Shown one piece after another: positions 1 through 8,242 of a DNA stretch of 64,000 nt. The first letter of the stretch is position 1, and each line of letters starts with the position of its first letter. Source of the stretch: Sphingobacterium thalpophilum (lineage in GTDB: Bacteria > Bacteroidota > Bacteroidia > Sphingobacteriales > Sphingobacteriaceae); the NCBI GenBank assembly GCA_945868825.1, contig CAMBMM010000001.1, forward strand, positions 124,001-188,000. The letters run 5' to 3'. The position numbers and the translations under genes were made by a program. The notes under the pieces were generated by a model that searched no databases, had not been told where the DNA came from, and saw only the letters and a program-made list of their open reading frames with translations.

Positions 1-226
1 ACACAAAGGTGCCCGCTACCAAGGTAATGCAAGCAGCTGCTGCATAGCGCATCCAAAGCTGAATAACTTTAGGTTTAGCTATTGGTGCTTGTGTAGTACG
101 AGCTAAAATAGCAGATTGCAAGTCTTTAAAGTAGCCATTTGGAACCGTGTATGGATTTGTTTTTTCCATGCCAGCCAAATGAGGTGCTTCGCTTCCCAAA
201 TCTTCTATGTCTTTTTTGCGTGTCAT
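1..226 (-). CDS. Anti-sigma-factor-like membrane protein, C-terminus beyond window
   Basis: The reverse strand opens with ATG at 224-226 and stays open to the window edge, giving 75 residues of an incomplete protein (begins MTRKKDIEDLG). It contains an NPYTVPNGYF stretch, like the short Pro/Tyr/Phe motif common near the N-terminus of Bacteroidota sigma-factor-associated membrane proteins, then the start of a hydrophobic segment (MRYAAAACITLVAGTFV). It lies 31 bases downstream of the ECF sigma gene on the same strand. From position and motif I infer a membrane-tethered regulator of that sigma factor. The sensor or periplasmic part is outside the window, so the role is unproven. Confidence 0.6.
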   Translation of the reverse strand, partial: MTRKKDIEDLGSEAPHLAGMEKTNPYTVPNGYFKDLQSAILARTTQAPIAKPKVIQLWMRYAAAACITLVAGTFV

Positions 227-257
227 TGTGTTTTAGATGTGATTGCCTACTAAAGGT

Positions 258-806
258 TTAATCGTGTTGTACTAATTGTTGTTCTATCTTTTTTACGGCA
301 AGGTGAAAGGAGGCCTTTAATGCGCCTACGCTGGTTCCCAATACCGAAGAAATTTCTTCGTATTTCATCTCTTCAAAATATTTCATCTGAAAAATTAGTT
401 TTTGCTTTTCAGGTAAGGTTTCAATAGCCCTATATAATTTCTGTTGAATTTGATCTCCACTAAAACCATCCGACGTGCCAAAACTGTCAGCCGTGTTTTC
501 CGTTAACTCATCAAAAGAGGTGGTGTTTTGTCGTTTCTTTTTTTGAAGAAATTGCAGGCATTCGTTGCTGGCAATGCGGTACATCCAGCTATACAGTTGG
601 GCATCTTGGCGGAACCGGTCGAGGTTGTTCCAAACTTTTATAAAAATTTCTTGCACCAAATCGTCGGCATCGTCGTGGCTTACCACCATGCGTCGTACAT
701 GCCAATAAATTTTTTGCTGATATTTTTCTACCAGGTGTGCAAAGGCAGCATTGCGGGTTTTTTCCCCAGCAAACTGTTCTAATATTTCAGCATCTGATAG
801 TGGCAT
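258..806 (-). CDS. ECF-family RNA polymerase sigma factor
   Basis: A 182-residue protein of normal ECF length. Sigma region 2 spans roughly residues 15-90 and carries the core-binding DDADDLVQEIFIKVW stretch and the -10-recognition helix (SWMYRIASNECLQFL). Region 4 spans roughly 125-178 with LPEKQKLIFQMKYFEEMKYEEISSVLG followed by a recognition helix (SVGALKASFHLAVKKI). It redirects core RNA polymerase to a private promoter set. The next gene downstream looks like its membrane anti-sigma partner. The regulon cannot be read from the sequence. The ORF on the opposite strand (528-782) is a shadow. Confidence 0.9.
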   Translation of the reverse strand: MPLSDAEILEQFAGEKTRNAAFAHLVEKYQQKIYWHVRRMVVSHDDADDLVQEIFIKVWNNLDRFRQDAQLYSWMYRIASNECLQFLQKKKRQNTTSFDELTENTADSFGTSDGFSGDQIQQKLYRAIETLPEKQKLIFQMKYFEEMKYEEISSVLGTSVGALKASFHLAVKKIEQQLVQHD

Positions 807-823
807 TCTTGGTATGTTAGCCC

Positions 824-843
824 AATTCAGTAACTACTGAATT
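824..843. other. Perfect 8-bp hairpin between sigma and transketolase genes
   Basis: AATTCAGT and ACTGAATT are separated by AACT, directly after the transketolase stop codon in the minus direction. It sits where a terminator for the transketolase genes would be, but the T-run lies on the plus-strand side, so it is not a canonical minus-strand intrinsic terminator. It may be a weak terminator or chance. Confidence 0.25.
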
Positions 844-844
844 T

Positions 845-1807
845 TTATTTGGCGGTTTTTCTAGCTAGTACTTTTTGCACGGCAGCTACAATGGCTTCGG
901 TACTTAAACCGTATTTCTCCATCAATTGGTCGGGTGTGCCACTTTCGCCAAAACTATCGTTTACTGCAACATACTCTTGAGGGCTAGGTAGGTTTTGTGC
1001 CAATACTTGCGCAATACTATCTCCTAATCCTCCTAAACGATTGTGTTCTTCGGCCGAAACTACACATCCGGTTTTTGCTACCGATTGTAGGATGGCTTGC
1101 GCATCTAAAGGTTTAATGGTATGGATATTAATAATTTCTGCATCAATACCCATTTCGGCTAATTTTTCGCCGGCTTCAATGGCTTTCCAAACCAAGTGTC
1201 CGGTGGCAAATATGCTCACATCTTTTCCTTCGTTCACCATCCAGGCTTTGCCAATTTCAAATTTCTGGTCGGCATCTGTAAAAACAGGTACGCTAGGGCG
1301 ACCGAAACGTAGGTACACAGGGCCTTCGTGTTTTGCAATGGCAATGGTAGCAGCTTTGGTTTGATTATAATCGCAAGGGTTAATAACGGTCATGCCCGGA
1401 AGCATTTTCATTAAGCCAATATCTTCTAAAATTTGGTGCGTGGCGCCATCTTCGCCAAGGGTTAAACCGGCATGAGAGGCACAAATTTTTACGTTCTTAT
1501 CGGAGTAGGCAACCGATTGGCGAATTTGATCGTATACTCGGCCTGTAGAAAAGTTGGCGAAAGTTCCGGTAAAGGGGATTTTGCCTCCAATGGTTAGCCC
1601 AGCTGCAATCCCAATCATGTTGGCTTCGGCAATGCCCACTTGGAAAAAGCGCTCGGGAAATTCTTTTTGAAAGGCATCCATTTTTAAGGAGCCAGTTAAG
1701 TCGGCACAAAGCGCCACTACGTTTTCGTTATGTTTTCCGGCTTCTACTAAACCAGCACCAAACCCAGAACGGGTATCTTTTTTCTCGGTATATGTATATT
1801 TATTCAT
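845..1807 (-). CDS. Transketolase, C-terminal subunit
   Basis: A 320-residue protein equal to the pyrimidine-binding and C-terminal domains of transketolase. Residues 1-165 hold the Pyr domain, with the cofactor-activating glutamate in VGIAEANMIG (E61). Residues from about 190 on form the C-terminal domain. With the upstream N-terminal subunit (15-base gap, same strand) it should form a split transketolase that moves two-carbon units between ketoses and aldoses in the non-oxidative pentose phosphate pathway. Split transketolases are common in bacteria, so this is a natural two-gene form and not a frameshift. 1-Deoxyxylulose-5-phosphate synthase is a less likely reading because the N-terminal half is a typical transketolase. 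Confidence 0.9.
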   Translation of the reverse strand: MNKYTYTEKKDTRSGFGAGLVEAGKHNENVVALCADLTGSLKMDAFQKEFPERFFQVGIAEANMIGIAAGLTIGGKIPFTGTFANFSTGRVYDQIRQSVAYSDKNVKICASHAGLTLGEDGATHQILEDIGLMKMLPGMTVINPCDYNQTKAATIAIAKHEGPVYLRFGRPSVPVFTDADQKFEIGKAWMVNEGKDVSIFATGHLVWKAIEAGEKLAEMGIDAEIINIHTIKPLDAQAILQSVAKTGCVVSAEEHNRLGGLGDSIAQVLAQNLPSPQEYVAVNDSFGESGTPDQLMEKYGLSTEAIVAAVQKVLARKTAK

Positions 1808-1822
1808 GAGGTGTGTTGCTGA

Positions 1823-2668
1823 TTAATAGTCGCCTAAAGTTTCTTCTAATTGGCCCAATGCGGCTGCTAATTGCTCGTCGCTTGGTGCAATGCCATGCCA
1901 TTTGTGGGAGTGCATCATAAAATCGACGCCATTGCCCATTTCGGTTTTCATTAAAATAAGTACGGGTTTTCCTTTTCCGGTTTTGCTTTTTGCTTCGGCA
2001 AGGCCTCGTTGTACGTCGGCCATATTGTTGCCATCCATACTTAACACTTCCCAACCAAAAGCCTCCCATTTGGCTCTTAAATTACCTAATGATAAAACCT
2101 GCTCTGTTGAGCCATCTATTTGCTGGCCATTTACATCAACGGTGGCAATCAGATTATCTACTTTATGGTAGGGCGCATACATGGCTGCTTCCCAAATTTG
2201 GCCTTCTTGCAATTCGCCATCGCCGTGTAAACTGTATACCAAAGAAGCATCTTTATTTAGCTTTTTAGTAAGTGCGGCACCAATGGCTACCGAAAGGCCT
2301 TGGCCAAGCGACCCAGATGCTACACGAACACCTGGTAAATGTTCGTGGGTGGTTGGATGCCCTTGAAGGCGTGTATTTAATTTACGGAAAGTGGCTAGTT
2401 CTTTTACATCAAAATAGCCGGAACGGGCTAGCACGCTATAAAATACGGGCGAAATATGTCCGTTTGATAAAAAGAAGATGTCTTCATTCTTGCCATCCAT
2501 ACTAAAATTGGTATGGTGATTTAGGGTATCGAAATATAGAGCTACCAAAAAGTCGGCGCAGCCTAATGAGCCTCCCGGGTGTCCGGATTGGCAGGCGTGT
2601 ACCATGCGTAATATATCTCTACGTACTTGGCTGGCAATTTGGGTTAAGCGATGAGTATCTGTGGCCAT
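1823..2668 (-). CDS. Transketolase, N-terminal (TPP-binding) subunit
   Basis: The thiamine-diphosphate-binding half of transketolase, 281 residues from the chosen start. The cofactor motif begins at HGDGELQEGQIWEA, about residue 150, and a SGHPGGSLGCAD segment characteristic of transketolases lies near residue 30. The ORF track starts at a GTG (2689). I prefer ATG at 2666-2668 (MATDTHRLTQ) because a -7-like TAATTTTG (2689-2696, minus strand) overlaps the GTG. It is the first gene of the pair and is followed by the C-terminal subunit. It acts in the cytoplasm in pentose phosphate metabolism. Confidence 0.9.
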   Translation of the reverse strand: MATDTHRLTQIASQVRRDILRMVHACQSGHPGGSLGCADFLVALYFDTLNHHTNFSMDGKNEDIFFLSNGHISPVFYSVLARSGYFDVKELATFRKLNTRLQGHPTTHEHLPGVRVASGSLGQGLSVAIGAALTKKLNKDASLVYSLHGDGELQEGQIWEAAMYAPYHKVDNLIATVDVNGQQIDGSTEQVLSLGNLRAKWEAFGWEVLSMDGNNMADVQRGLAEAKSKTGKGKPVLILMKTEMGNGVDFMMHSHKWHGIAPSDEQLAAALGQLEETLGDY

Positions 2669-2688
2669 AGGTGGTTTGTTCTTAGGCA

Positions 2689-2696
2689 CAAAATTA
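2689..2696 (-). promoter_or_regulatory. Candidate -7 element for the transketolase genes
   Basis: On the minus strand the octamer TAATTTTG matches the Bacteroidota -7 pattern TAnnTTTG and ends about 20 bases before ATG at 2668. I see no TTTG at the expected -33 position, so support is only one element plus position. It argues against the GTG start at 2689. Confidence 0.4.
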
Positions 2697-2758
2697 ACCC
2701 AATGCTTTGGCTATTTGTGGCCTAAGTTTTACACATCGCAGCTTTTTTATTCACAAAT

Positions 2759-3220
2759 TTAGCTGAGCAAATCAAGTACTTGTTGGCTTGCTCGACTTGT
2801 TTCTACCTTTTCGATGATATGGGCAATTTTACCTTCGGCATTAATGATAAAAGTTTTACGTGCAGTGCCCATATATATTTTACCATACATGCTTTTTTCT
2901 ACCCAAACACCATACGCTTCTACTAACTTTTTATCGGTGTCTGCTAATAACGTAAAGGGTAGTTGAAATTTCCCAATAAATTTAGCGTGAGATTTTTCAT
3001 CGTCTGTGCTTACGCCTAGTAGCACCAAGCCTTTGTCTTGTAAGGATTGGTAATTGTCTCTAAAATCGCAGGCCTCTGCCGTACAACCGGGAGTGGCATC
3101 TTTTGGGTAGAAGAAAAGTATTACTGTTTTCCCTAGAAAATCACTCAATGAAACCTGATTTCCGTTTTGATCGTTTACGCTAAAAGCCGGAGCGATATCG
3201 CCTTGTTTTACTGTTGCCAT
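2759..3220 (-). CDS. bcp: Thioredoxin-dependent peroxiredoxin, Bcp/PrxQ type
   Basis: A 153-residue one-domain peroxiredoxin. The active-site stretch PGCTAEACDFRD gives peroxidatic C46 and resolving C51, the five-residue spacing typical of atypical 2-Cys PrxQ/Bcp enzymes. It should reduce hydrogen peroxide and organic hydroperoxides in the cytoplasm with thioredoxin as donor. The gene starts 2 bases after the M23 peptidase stop, so it is probably co-transcribed with it. Full length, no oddities. Confidence 0.93.
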   Translation of the reverse strand: MATVKQGDIAPAFSVNDQNGNQVSLSDFLGKTVILFFYPKDATPGCTAEACDFRDNYQSLQDKGLVLLGVSTDDEKSHAKFIGKFQLPFTLLADTDKKLVEAYGVWVEKSMYGKIYMGTARKTFIINAEGKIAHIIEKVETSRASQQVLDLLS

Positions 3221-3222
3221 AA

Positions 3223-4923
3223 TTATCTAATAAAGGTTGTTTTATAGGTAGATTTATTATCTTTTTTATCTGTTATTTCGAGTTCTAATTGGTGTGTACC
3301 TGCTTCAGTTCTATCATCAAACGTATGCCAAAGGCTGTTTGTTTTTTGGTCGTATTCAAACAATACCCATTGCCCGTTTATAGTACCATTAAACTTTCCA
3401 ATACCTGAAAGTTGATCTGCAATTTTAAAAACTAGTTTAGTTTTTTCTGTCATTATTTTGTTTTTATTGAGCGTAATGGGTGCAATACTTGGTGCTACCG
3501 AATCTAATGTAACGTAAAAAGTACCAAATGATTTTACTTGAGCACTTACCCACCCATTTTGGTAGGTACTTTCATAGCTAGTTCCTTTGGTATCTCTAAT
3601 TAGTGTTTTAGCTTGTAATTTTTCGGGTATTGATCCATCAACTTTAATATTCAAGGTGTATGCTTGATGTATAGGTGTGCTAGCTTTATAGATGCGGTGT
3701 TGTGGCGAATAGCTTCCGGCAATTTTGGCTGTAGTGGCATACTCAAAAGCGATATCGTTGTATAAGGTACCTTTTGGTATGCTTAGTTGAATAGCCGTAT
3801 TGCTGAAGGTATTGTCTTGACTGGCGTGAAATACATTTTCTTTAGCTAGTACTTTCTGTATGCTGCTTGTTGGGTTTCTTTGTACATCAAAATTAAGGGT
3901 GCTGCTGTTGCCTGCTACATCGGTAATGGTGTAACGTATTTGGTGTATGCGGTCATCTTTTAGCTGTATACGCCCATTTTTTTCTCCATAAATTTGCAAT
4001 GGGTTCCCAGGGTCTACAAAGCTTTTATGTATAGAAATTCCCGTATTTTTTAGTGCAAAATAATCGAGGTGACTATTGATGGCTTTGGTATGATCGAAGC
4101 TAAATCGTTCCCAACTAGCCCGATAAATTACCTGTTCATCGAGATTTAATTCTATGGAATGAAGTCCATGAGAGGCACCCTGGGGGCTAGTTCTGTCTAG
4201 TGCTATTATTCCTAATCCAGCATCGGCTGGGAGTAGTATAGGCTGAGGGGTATTCATCAGATATTCGCCTTTACTAGCCAATATAGGTAGAGCTTTTTTG
4301 CTAGTTTTTTCGGAGAAAGGGACATCATTTAAGGTATATATATAAAGCGTTTTAAATTCCGGATTCACTTTATCTGGAATAGTTAAACCAAAAAGTTGTG
4401 GGTTGATGATTTCTTCTGTTTGTGTATCACGCAGTTCGAAATGTAAATGTGGCCCACCAGAGCTCCCAGTATTACCCGACCAGCCAATGAGTTGCCCTTT
4501 TTTTACTAAAATTTGGCTCGATTCTAGTGGAAAATCTACTTCAAATTGTTTTAAATCGTATTGAGCGCTTTTTACTTTTTGAGCCAAGCTGGGGGCATAG
4601 GCGCTAAGGTGTGCGTACACACTGGTGTAACCATTGGGGTGGTTTATGTAAATAGCTTGACCAAAACCACCAATTTGTACCCGTAAACGAGTTATATAGC
4701 CATCGGAAACGGCATATATTGGGTAACCTTCTCGTTGGTTGGTTCTAAAATCTAAACCCGAATGAAAATGGTTGGGGCGCAAGTCGCCAAAGCTACCAGC
4801 TATGGATGGGACTAAATCAAGTGGGTATCTAAAATCTTCTTTTGGGTATGTACCAGCTTTGTAGGGTTGTGCCTGAGTGTATGCGAACGAAAAGCAAAGG
4901 AGAAAAAGAAATATAAGCCGCAT
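3223..4923 (-). CDS. M23-family metallopeptidase, secreted
   Basis: 566 residues with a Sec signal peptide (MRLIFLFLLCFSFAYTQAQ). The LytM/M23 peptidase domain is near the N-terminus, about residues 35-175, with metal ligands in HFHSGLDFRT and HLHFELRD. The remaining 390 residues look like beta-rich accessory domains and are not recognised. The active motifs are intact, so it probably cleaves peptidoglycan cross-links or another glycine-rich substrate in the periplasm. The start codon overlaps the preceding stop by one base (TAATG), which suggests translational coupling to the FAH-family gene. A full-length homologue search would tell what the C-terminal part binds. Confidence 0.88.
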   Translation of the reverse strand: MRLIFLFLLCFSFAYTQAQPYKAGTYPKEDFRYPLDLVPSIAGSFGDLRPNHFHSGLDFRTNQREGYPIYAVSDGYITRLRVQIGGFGQAIYINHPNGYTSVYAHLSAYAPSLAQKVKSAQYDLKQFEVDFPLESSQILVKKGQLIGWSGNTGSSGGPHLHFELRDTQTEEIINPQLFGLTIPDKVNPEFKTLYIYTLNDVPFSEKTSKKALPILASKGEYLMNTPQPILLPADAGLGIIALDRTSPQGASHGLHSIELNLDEQVIYRASWERFSFDHTKAINSHLDYFALKNTGISIHKSFVDPGNPLQIYGEKNGRIQLKDDRIHQIRYTITDVAGNSSTLNFDVQRNPTSSIQKVLAKENVFHASQDNTFSNTAIQLSIPKGTLYNDIAFEYATTAKIAGSYSPQHRIYKASTPIHQAYTLNIKVDGSIPEKLQAKTLIRDTKGTSYESTYQNGWVSAQVKSFGTFYVTLDSVAPSIAPITLNKNKIMTEKTKLVFKIADQLSGIGKFNGTINGQWVLFEYDQKTNSLWHTFDDRTEAGTHQLELEITDKKDNKSTYKTTFIR

Positions 4924-5534
4924 TATTTAATGTAAAAATCTAGTAGTTTTTCTTCTCCTAGGTATCCTTCTAGGTGATCGTCTATATTCACTTTACCTAC
5001 ACCTTCGGGTGTTCCAGTAAATAGTAAATCGCCTTTTCTTAGGGTGATGTATTGAGATACAAAGGCAATAATTCGGTCGAAGCTGAATAGTAGATCTCGG
5101 GTATTTCCTATTTGTACTTTTTGTCCATTTAGGTCTAAATGAAAAGATAAATTTTCTAAATCACCCAAACTTGCTTTGGGTATAAATTTACTAACCGGAG
5201 CAGAATGATCGAAAGATTTGGCCAACTCCCAAGGTAAGCCTTTTTCTTTGTGCTGTTGCTGAATGTCTCGGGCAGTAAAATCAATACCTAAGCCAATTTC
5301 ATCAAAATAGGAATGAGCAAATTTTTCGGCAATGTGCTTTCCTTCTTTGCATATTTTTAGAACTACCTCAATTTCGTGGTGTATATCCGTGGTAAAAGTT
5401 GGATGGTAAAAAGGGGCATTGTGTAGTAAAATTGCCGTATCTGGTTTCATGAAAATTACCGGCTGACTGGGTAACGGATTGTTCAGTTCTTTTGCATGTT
5501 CGGCATAGTTACGGCCAACGGCTATAATTTTCAT
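4923..5534 (-). CDS. Fumarylacetoacetate hydrolase (FAH) family, acylpyruvase-like
   Basis: A compact 203-residue FAH-fold protein. Visible family features are the N-terminal GRNYAEHAKEL, metal-binding EIEVV, GIDFTARDIQ and the late FTGTPEGVG. The short form resembles FAHD1-type acylpyruvases and oxaloacetate decarboxylases more than the long eukaryotic FAH. It probably cleaves an acylpyruvate-type C-C bond with Mg2+ in the cytoplasm. The exact substrate cannot be read. It sits between a T9SS-tailed gene (15-base gap) and the M23 gene (1-base overlap). Confidence 0.85.
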   Translation of the reverse strand: MKIIAVGRNYAEHAKELNNPLPSQPVIFMKPDTAILLHNAPFYHPTFTTDIHHEIEVVLKICKEGKHIAEKFAHSYFDEIGLGIDFTARDIQQQHKEKGLPWELAKSFDHSAPVSKFIPKASLGDLENLSFHLDLNGQKVQIGNTRDLLFSFDRIIAFVSQYITLRKGDLLFTGTPEGVGKVNIDDHLEGYLGEEKLLDFYIK

Positions 5535-5549
5535 TTGCTACTTGTTGGG

Positions 5550-6092
5550 CTATTGTATGGAAATACGTTTAATAACGGTTTCGTTGCCAGCTATAAATCG
5601 AATAAAATATAAACCACTATTTAGGCTATCACCAATATTAAAAGTCGCATTTTGCTCTCCTGCAGGTACTTTTCTTGATAGTAGCGTGCTCACTTCATTG
5701 CCCAAAAAGTCCATAATTTTAATGGTCATGGTTACTTCTTTGCTTAAAGTATAGTTTACGTTTAACTGATCGGATATCGGATTGGGATATACTTTTACAT
5801 TGCTAAGTACCTTGCCATCGGGTAAGTTTATTTTGTTAGTACTGGTGGTGCTTGGTTTTATTACCGATGGTTTAAAAGGCACCATGCTTACTTTTAACTT
5901 AGTTTTTAAGAAAGCTGGTTTTTCTTTGCGGGTATCGGTAATTTTTCCGCCAATTCTAGAGGCACTTGCACGAATGCTATCTGTTCTTAAAATAGGCTTT
6001 AACGTCTCTGCATAGGCATTCACATGCAATCCCCCTAAAATAAGAGTAGCAAATAAAAGGGTATGTACGGTTTTTTTGTAGAGTTTCCCCAT
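5550..6092 (-). CDS. Small secreted protein with T9SS type A sorting domain
   Basis: 180 residues with a signal peptide (LLFATLILGGLHVNAYA, about 12-28). The last 80 residues form a typical type A T9SS sorting domain (VYPNPISDQLNVNY, then GLYFIRFIAGNETVIKRISIQ). Only about 70 residues of low-complexity, basic, Ser/Thr/Lys-rich sequence lie between, with no recognisable catalytic domain. It should be exported by Sec, passed through the T9SS and anchored on or released from the cell surface. The function of so small a cargo is unknown. Confidence 0.8.
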   Translation of the reverse strand: MGKLYKKTVHTLLFATLILGGLHVNAYAETLKPILRTDSIRASASRIGGKITDTRKEKPAFLKTKLKVSMVPFKPSVIKPSTTSTNKINLPDGKVLSNVKVYPNPISDQLNVNYTLSKEVTMTIKIMDFLGNEVSTLLSRKVPAGEQNATFNIGDSLNSGLYFIRFIAGNETVIKRISIQ

Positions 6093-6224
6093 ATAGTTAA
6101 GCCTTGTGTAAAAATATATATAATTTCTAGGCTCTGTATATATGAAACTCTAGTTTTTATTTTTTTAACATAATTTAACGAAAATGATACAAAATGAGGT
6201 CATTTTAACTATCCAATCTTTTAG

Positions 6225-6255
6225 TTTGTAAATCGGAAATGTTGGTTTACTTTTG
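6225..6255 (+). promoter_or_regulatory. Bacteroidota-type promoter for the Kup gene
   Basis: TTTG at 6225-6228 and TACTTTTG at 6248-6255 are separated by exactly 19 bases, matching the -33 TTTG / -7 TAnnTTTG pattern known for the primary Bacteroidota sigma factor. It is the best two-element promoter I found here. Its -7 element covers the TTG codon at 6253 used as start by the ORF track, so that start is unlikely. Confidence 0.6.
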
Positions 6256-6273
6256 TTCGTTAATTTAAAACAA

Positions 6274-8211
6274 GTGAGCAATCATAAAAATCAACAAAAG
6301 CTTTCTGCAGCTGGCTTATTAATTAGTTTAGGTATTATTTATGGCGATATTGGTACATCGCCACTTTATGTATTTAAAGCTATTGTAGGTGATAGTATCA
6401 TCACTACTGATTTAATCCTGGGCGGTTTATCGTGTATTTTTTGGACACTAACCTTACAAACTACTATTAAGTATGTACTTATTACGCTTCGGGCAGATAA
6501 TAAGGGAGAGGGTGGAATTTTCTCTTTATATTCTTTAGTAAAAAGAAAAGCTAAATGGCTAACTATTCCGGCTATGATTGGTGGCTGTGCCCTTTTAGCC
6601 GACGGCATTATTACCCCACCATTTACGGTTTCTTCAGCCATTGAAGGGTTAATTATCGTAAATCCAGGTTTGCCCACTGTGCCTATAGTGATCGCCATAC
6701 TTACGGTTTTGTTTATTATTCAGCAATTCGGAACCTCATTAGTGGGTAAAGCATTCGGGCCTATTATGTTTATTTGGTTTGGTATGATGGCGGTATTGGG
6801 TATCGTATTTGTGTTACAATATCCTGCAATTCTACACTCCATTAATCCATATTATGCCTACAAAATATTGGCTTCATCGCCCAGCTCTTTTCTAATTTTA
6901 GGTGCTGTTTTTCTGTGTACAACAGGTGCAGAAGCTTTGTATTCAGATTTGGGACATTGCGGCAGATCTAATATTCAGATCAGTTGGATTTATGTAAAAA
7001 TTTGTTTGCTTTTAAACTATATGGGCCAGGGGGTATGGCTTTTACAGCACCAAGGTACTACCTTAAATGGCGCTAATCCGTTCTTCCAAATTATGCCTTC
7101 TTGGTTTTTAATCCCAGGCATTGCTATCGCCACGCTTGCAGCAATTATTGCTAGTCAGGCATTAATTTCAGGCTCTTTTACCCTTATTGCAGAGGCTGTT
7201 CGCTTAAACTTATGGCCAAAAGTTAGAATCAACTATCCTAGCAATCAGAAAGGCCAATTATATGTACCTTCTATTAATTGGTTATTATGGGTGGGCTGTT
7301 TAGTTGTGGTATTTATTTTTCGGGAGTCTACCAAAATGGAAGCAGCGTATGGCCTCTCTATCACTTTAGCCATGCTCATGACTACTATTCTCTTGAGTGT
7401 TTACTTGCTGCGCAAAAAAGTACCGTCCTATTTGGTAATCATTTTTTTAACCGTATATCTAATTATAGAATTAACATTTTTAACAGGCAACTTGGCAAAA
7501 ATAATGCATGGTGGTTGGTTTACCATCGTGTTGGGGTCTATATTGTTTTCGGTGATGTGGGCCTGGTCTTCTGCCCGAAAAATTAAAAACAGATTTGTAA
7601 AATTTGTTGATATTGAAGAGTATTATCCAATTATTAAGGATTTAAGCGAAGATGAAACAGTACCCAAATTGGCTTCGCAATTGGTGTATTTAACGAGTGC
7701 AAATTTCCGCTCAGAAATAGAGTTAAAAATTATGTACTCCATTTTACAAAAGCAACCAAAACGTGCCGATGTGTATTGGTTGGTACACGTAGATGTAATG
7801 GATGAACCTTATATCAACGATTATAAGGTTGATTTCTTAATTCCGGGTAAATTAATTCGTATCGATTTTAAGCTTGGCTTTAGGGTAGAGCAGCGTATTA
7901 ATGTACTGTTCCGTAAAGTGGTAGAAGATTTAGTTAAGAATAAAGAAGTAGATATTACCAGTAAACATCCTTCTTTAAATAAAAATCATATTGTGGGCGA
8001 TTTTCGCTTTGTGTTGTTAGAGAAAGTGCTTTCTCGTTCAAATAAATTGCCTTTTTTGGAGCGGTTTATTATGAACTATTATTTCATTCTGCATAAACTA
8101 AGTTTATCTGAAGAAAAAGGCTTTGGTCTCGATTCTAGCTTTGTGAAAATAGAACGTGTACCGCTCATGGTCTCGGTACCAGAAAACATTATCTTAAATA
8201 GGATTAAATAA
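6274..8211 (+). CDS. kup: Kup-family potassium uptake transporter
   Basis: About 645 residues, normal for KUP/HAK/KT proteins. The signature GIIYGDIGTSPLYV is just after the N-terminus, and about 12 hydrophobic segments run to residue 440, followed by a cytoplasmic C-terminal tail. It imports K+ across the inner membrane, probably by proton symport. I choose GTG at 6274 over the track's TTG at 6253 because the TTG lies inside the predicted -7 element; an A-rich stretch precedes the GTG. It is a single-gene unit ending in a bidirectional terminator. Confidence 0.92.
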   Translation: MSNHKNQQKLSAAGLLISLGIIYGDIGTSPLYVFKAIVGDSIITTDLILGGLSCIFWTLTLQTTIKYVLITLRADNKGEGGIFSLYSLVKRKAKWLTIPAMIGGCALLADGIITPPFTVSSAIEGLIIVNPGLPTVPIVIAILTVLFIIQQFGTSLVGKAFGPIMFIWFGMMAVLGIVFVLQYPAILHSINPYYAYKILASSPSSFLILGAVFLCTTGAEALYSDLGHCGRSNIQISWIYVKICLLLNYMGQGVWLLQHQGTTLNGANPFFQIMPSWFLIPGIAIATLAAIIASQALISGSFTLIAEAVRLNLWPKVRINYPSNQKGQLYVPSINWLLWVGCLVVVFIFRESTKMEAAYGLSITLAMLMTTILLSVYLLRKKVPSYLVIIFLTVYLIIELTFLTGNLAKIMHGGWFTIVLGSILFSVMWAWSSARKIKNRFVKFVDIEEYYPIIKDLSEDETVPKLASQLVYLTSANFRSEIELKIMYSILQKQPKRADVYWLVHVDVMDEPYINDYKVDFLIPGKLIRIDFKLGFRVEQRINVLFRKVVEDLVKNKEVDITSKHPSLNKNHIVGDFRFVLLEKVLSRSNKLPFLERFIMNYYFILHKLSLSEEKGFGLDSSFVKIERVPLMVSVPENIILNRIK

Positions 8212-8242
8212 AAAAAAGCCCCGATACATTCGGGGCTTTTTT
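8212..8242. terminator. Bidirectional intrinsic terminator between convergent genes
   Basis: AAGCCCCGA and TCGGGGCTT form a GC-rich 9-bp stem with a 5-base loop (TACAT), flanked by A-runs on the left and T-runs on the right, so it can work in both directions. The flanking A/T runs reach into the stop codons of kup (8209-8211) and the permease (8243-8245). Confidence 0.92.

Noticed and set aside
1800-2069. 89-residue ORF inside the transketolase gene
   Set aside because: Out-of-frame shadow with low-complexity basic sequence.
845-2668. Frameshifted transketolase
   Set aside because: Both halves have normal starts and ends and match the common split form.
6253-6273. TTG start of Kup
   Set aside because: The codon lies inside the predicted -7 element; GTG at 6274 is in frame and better placed.
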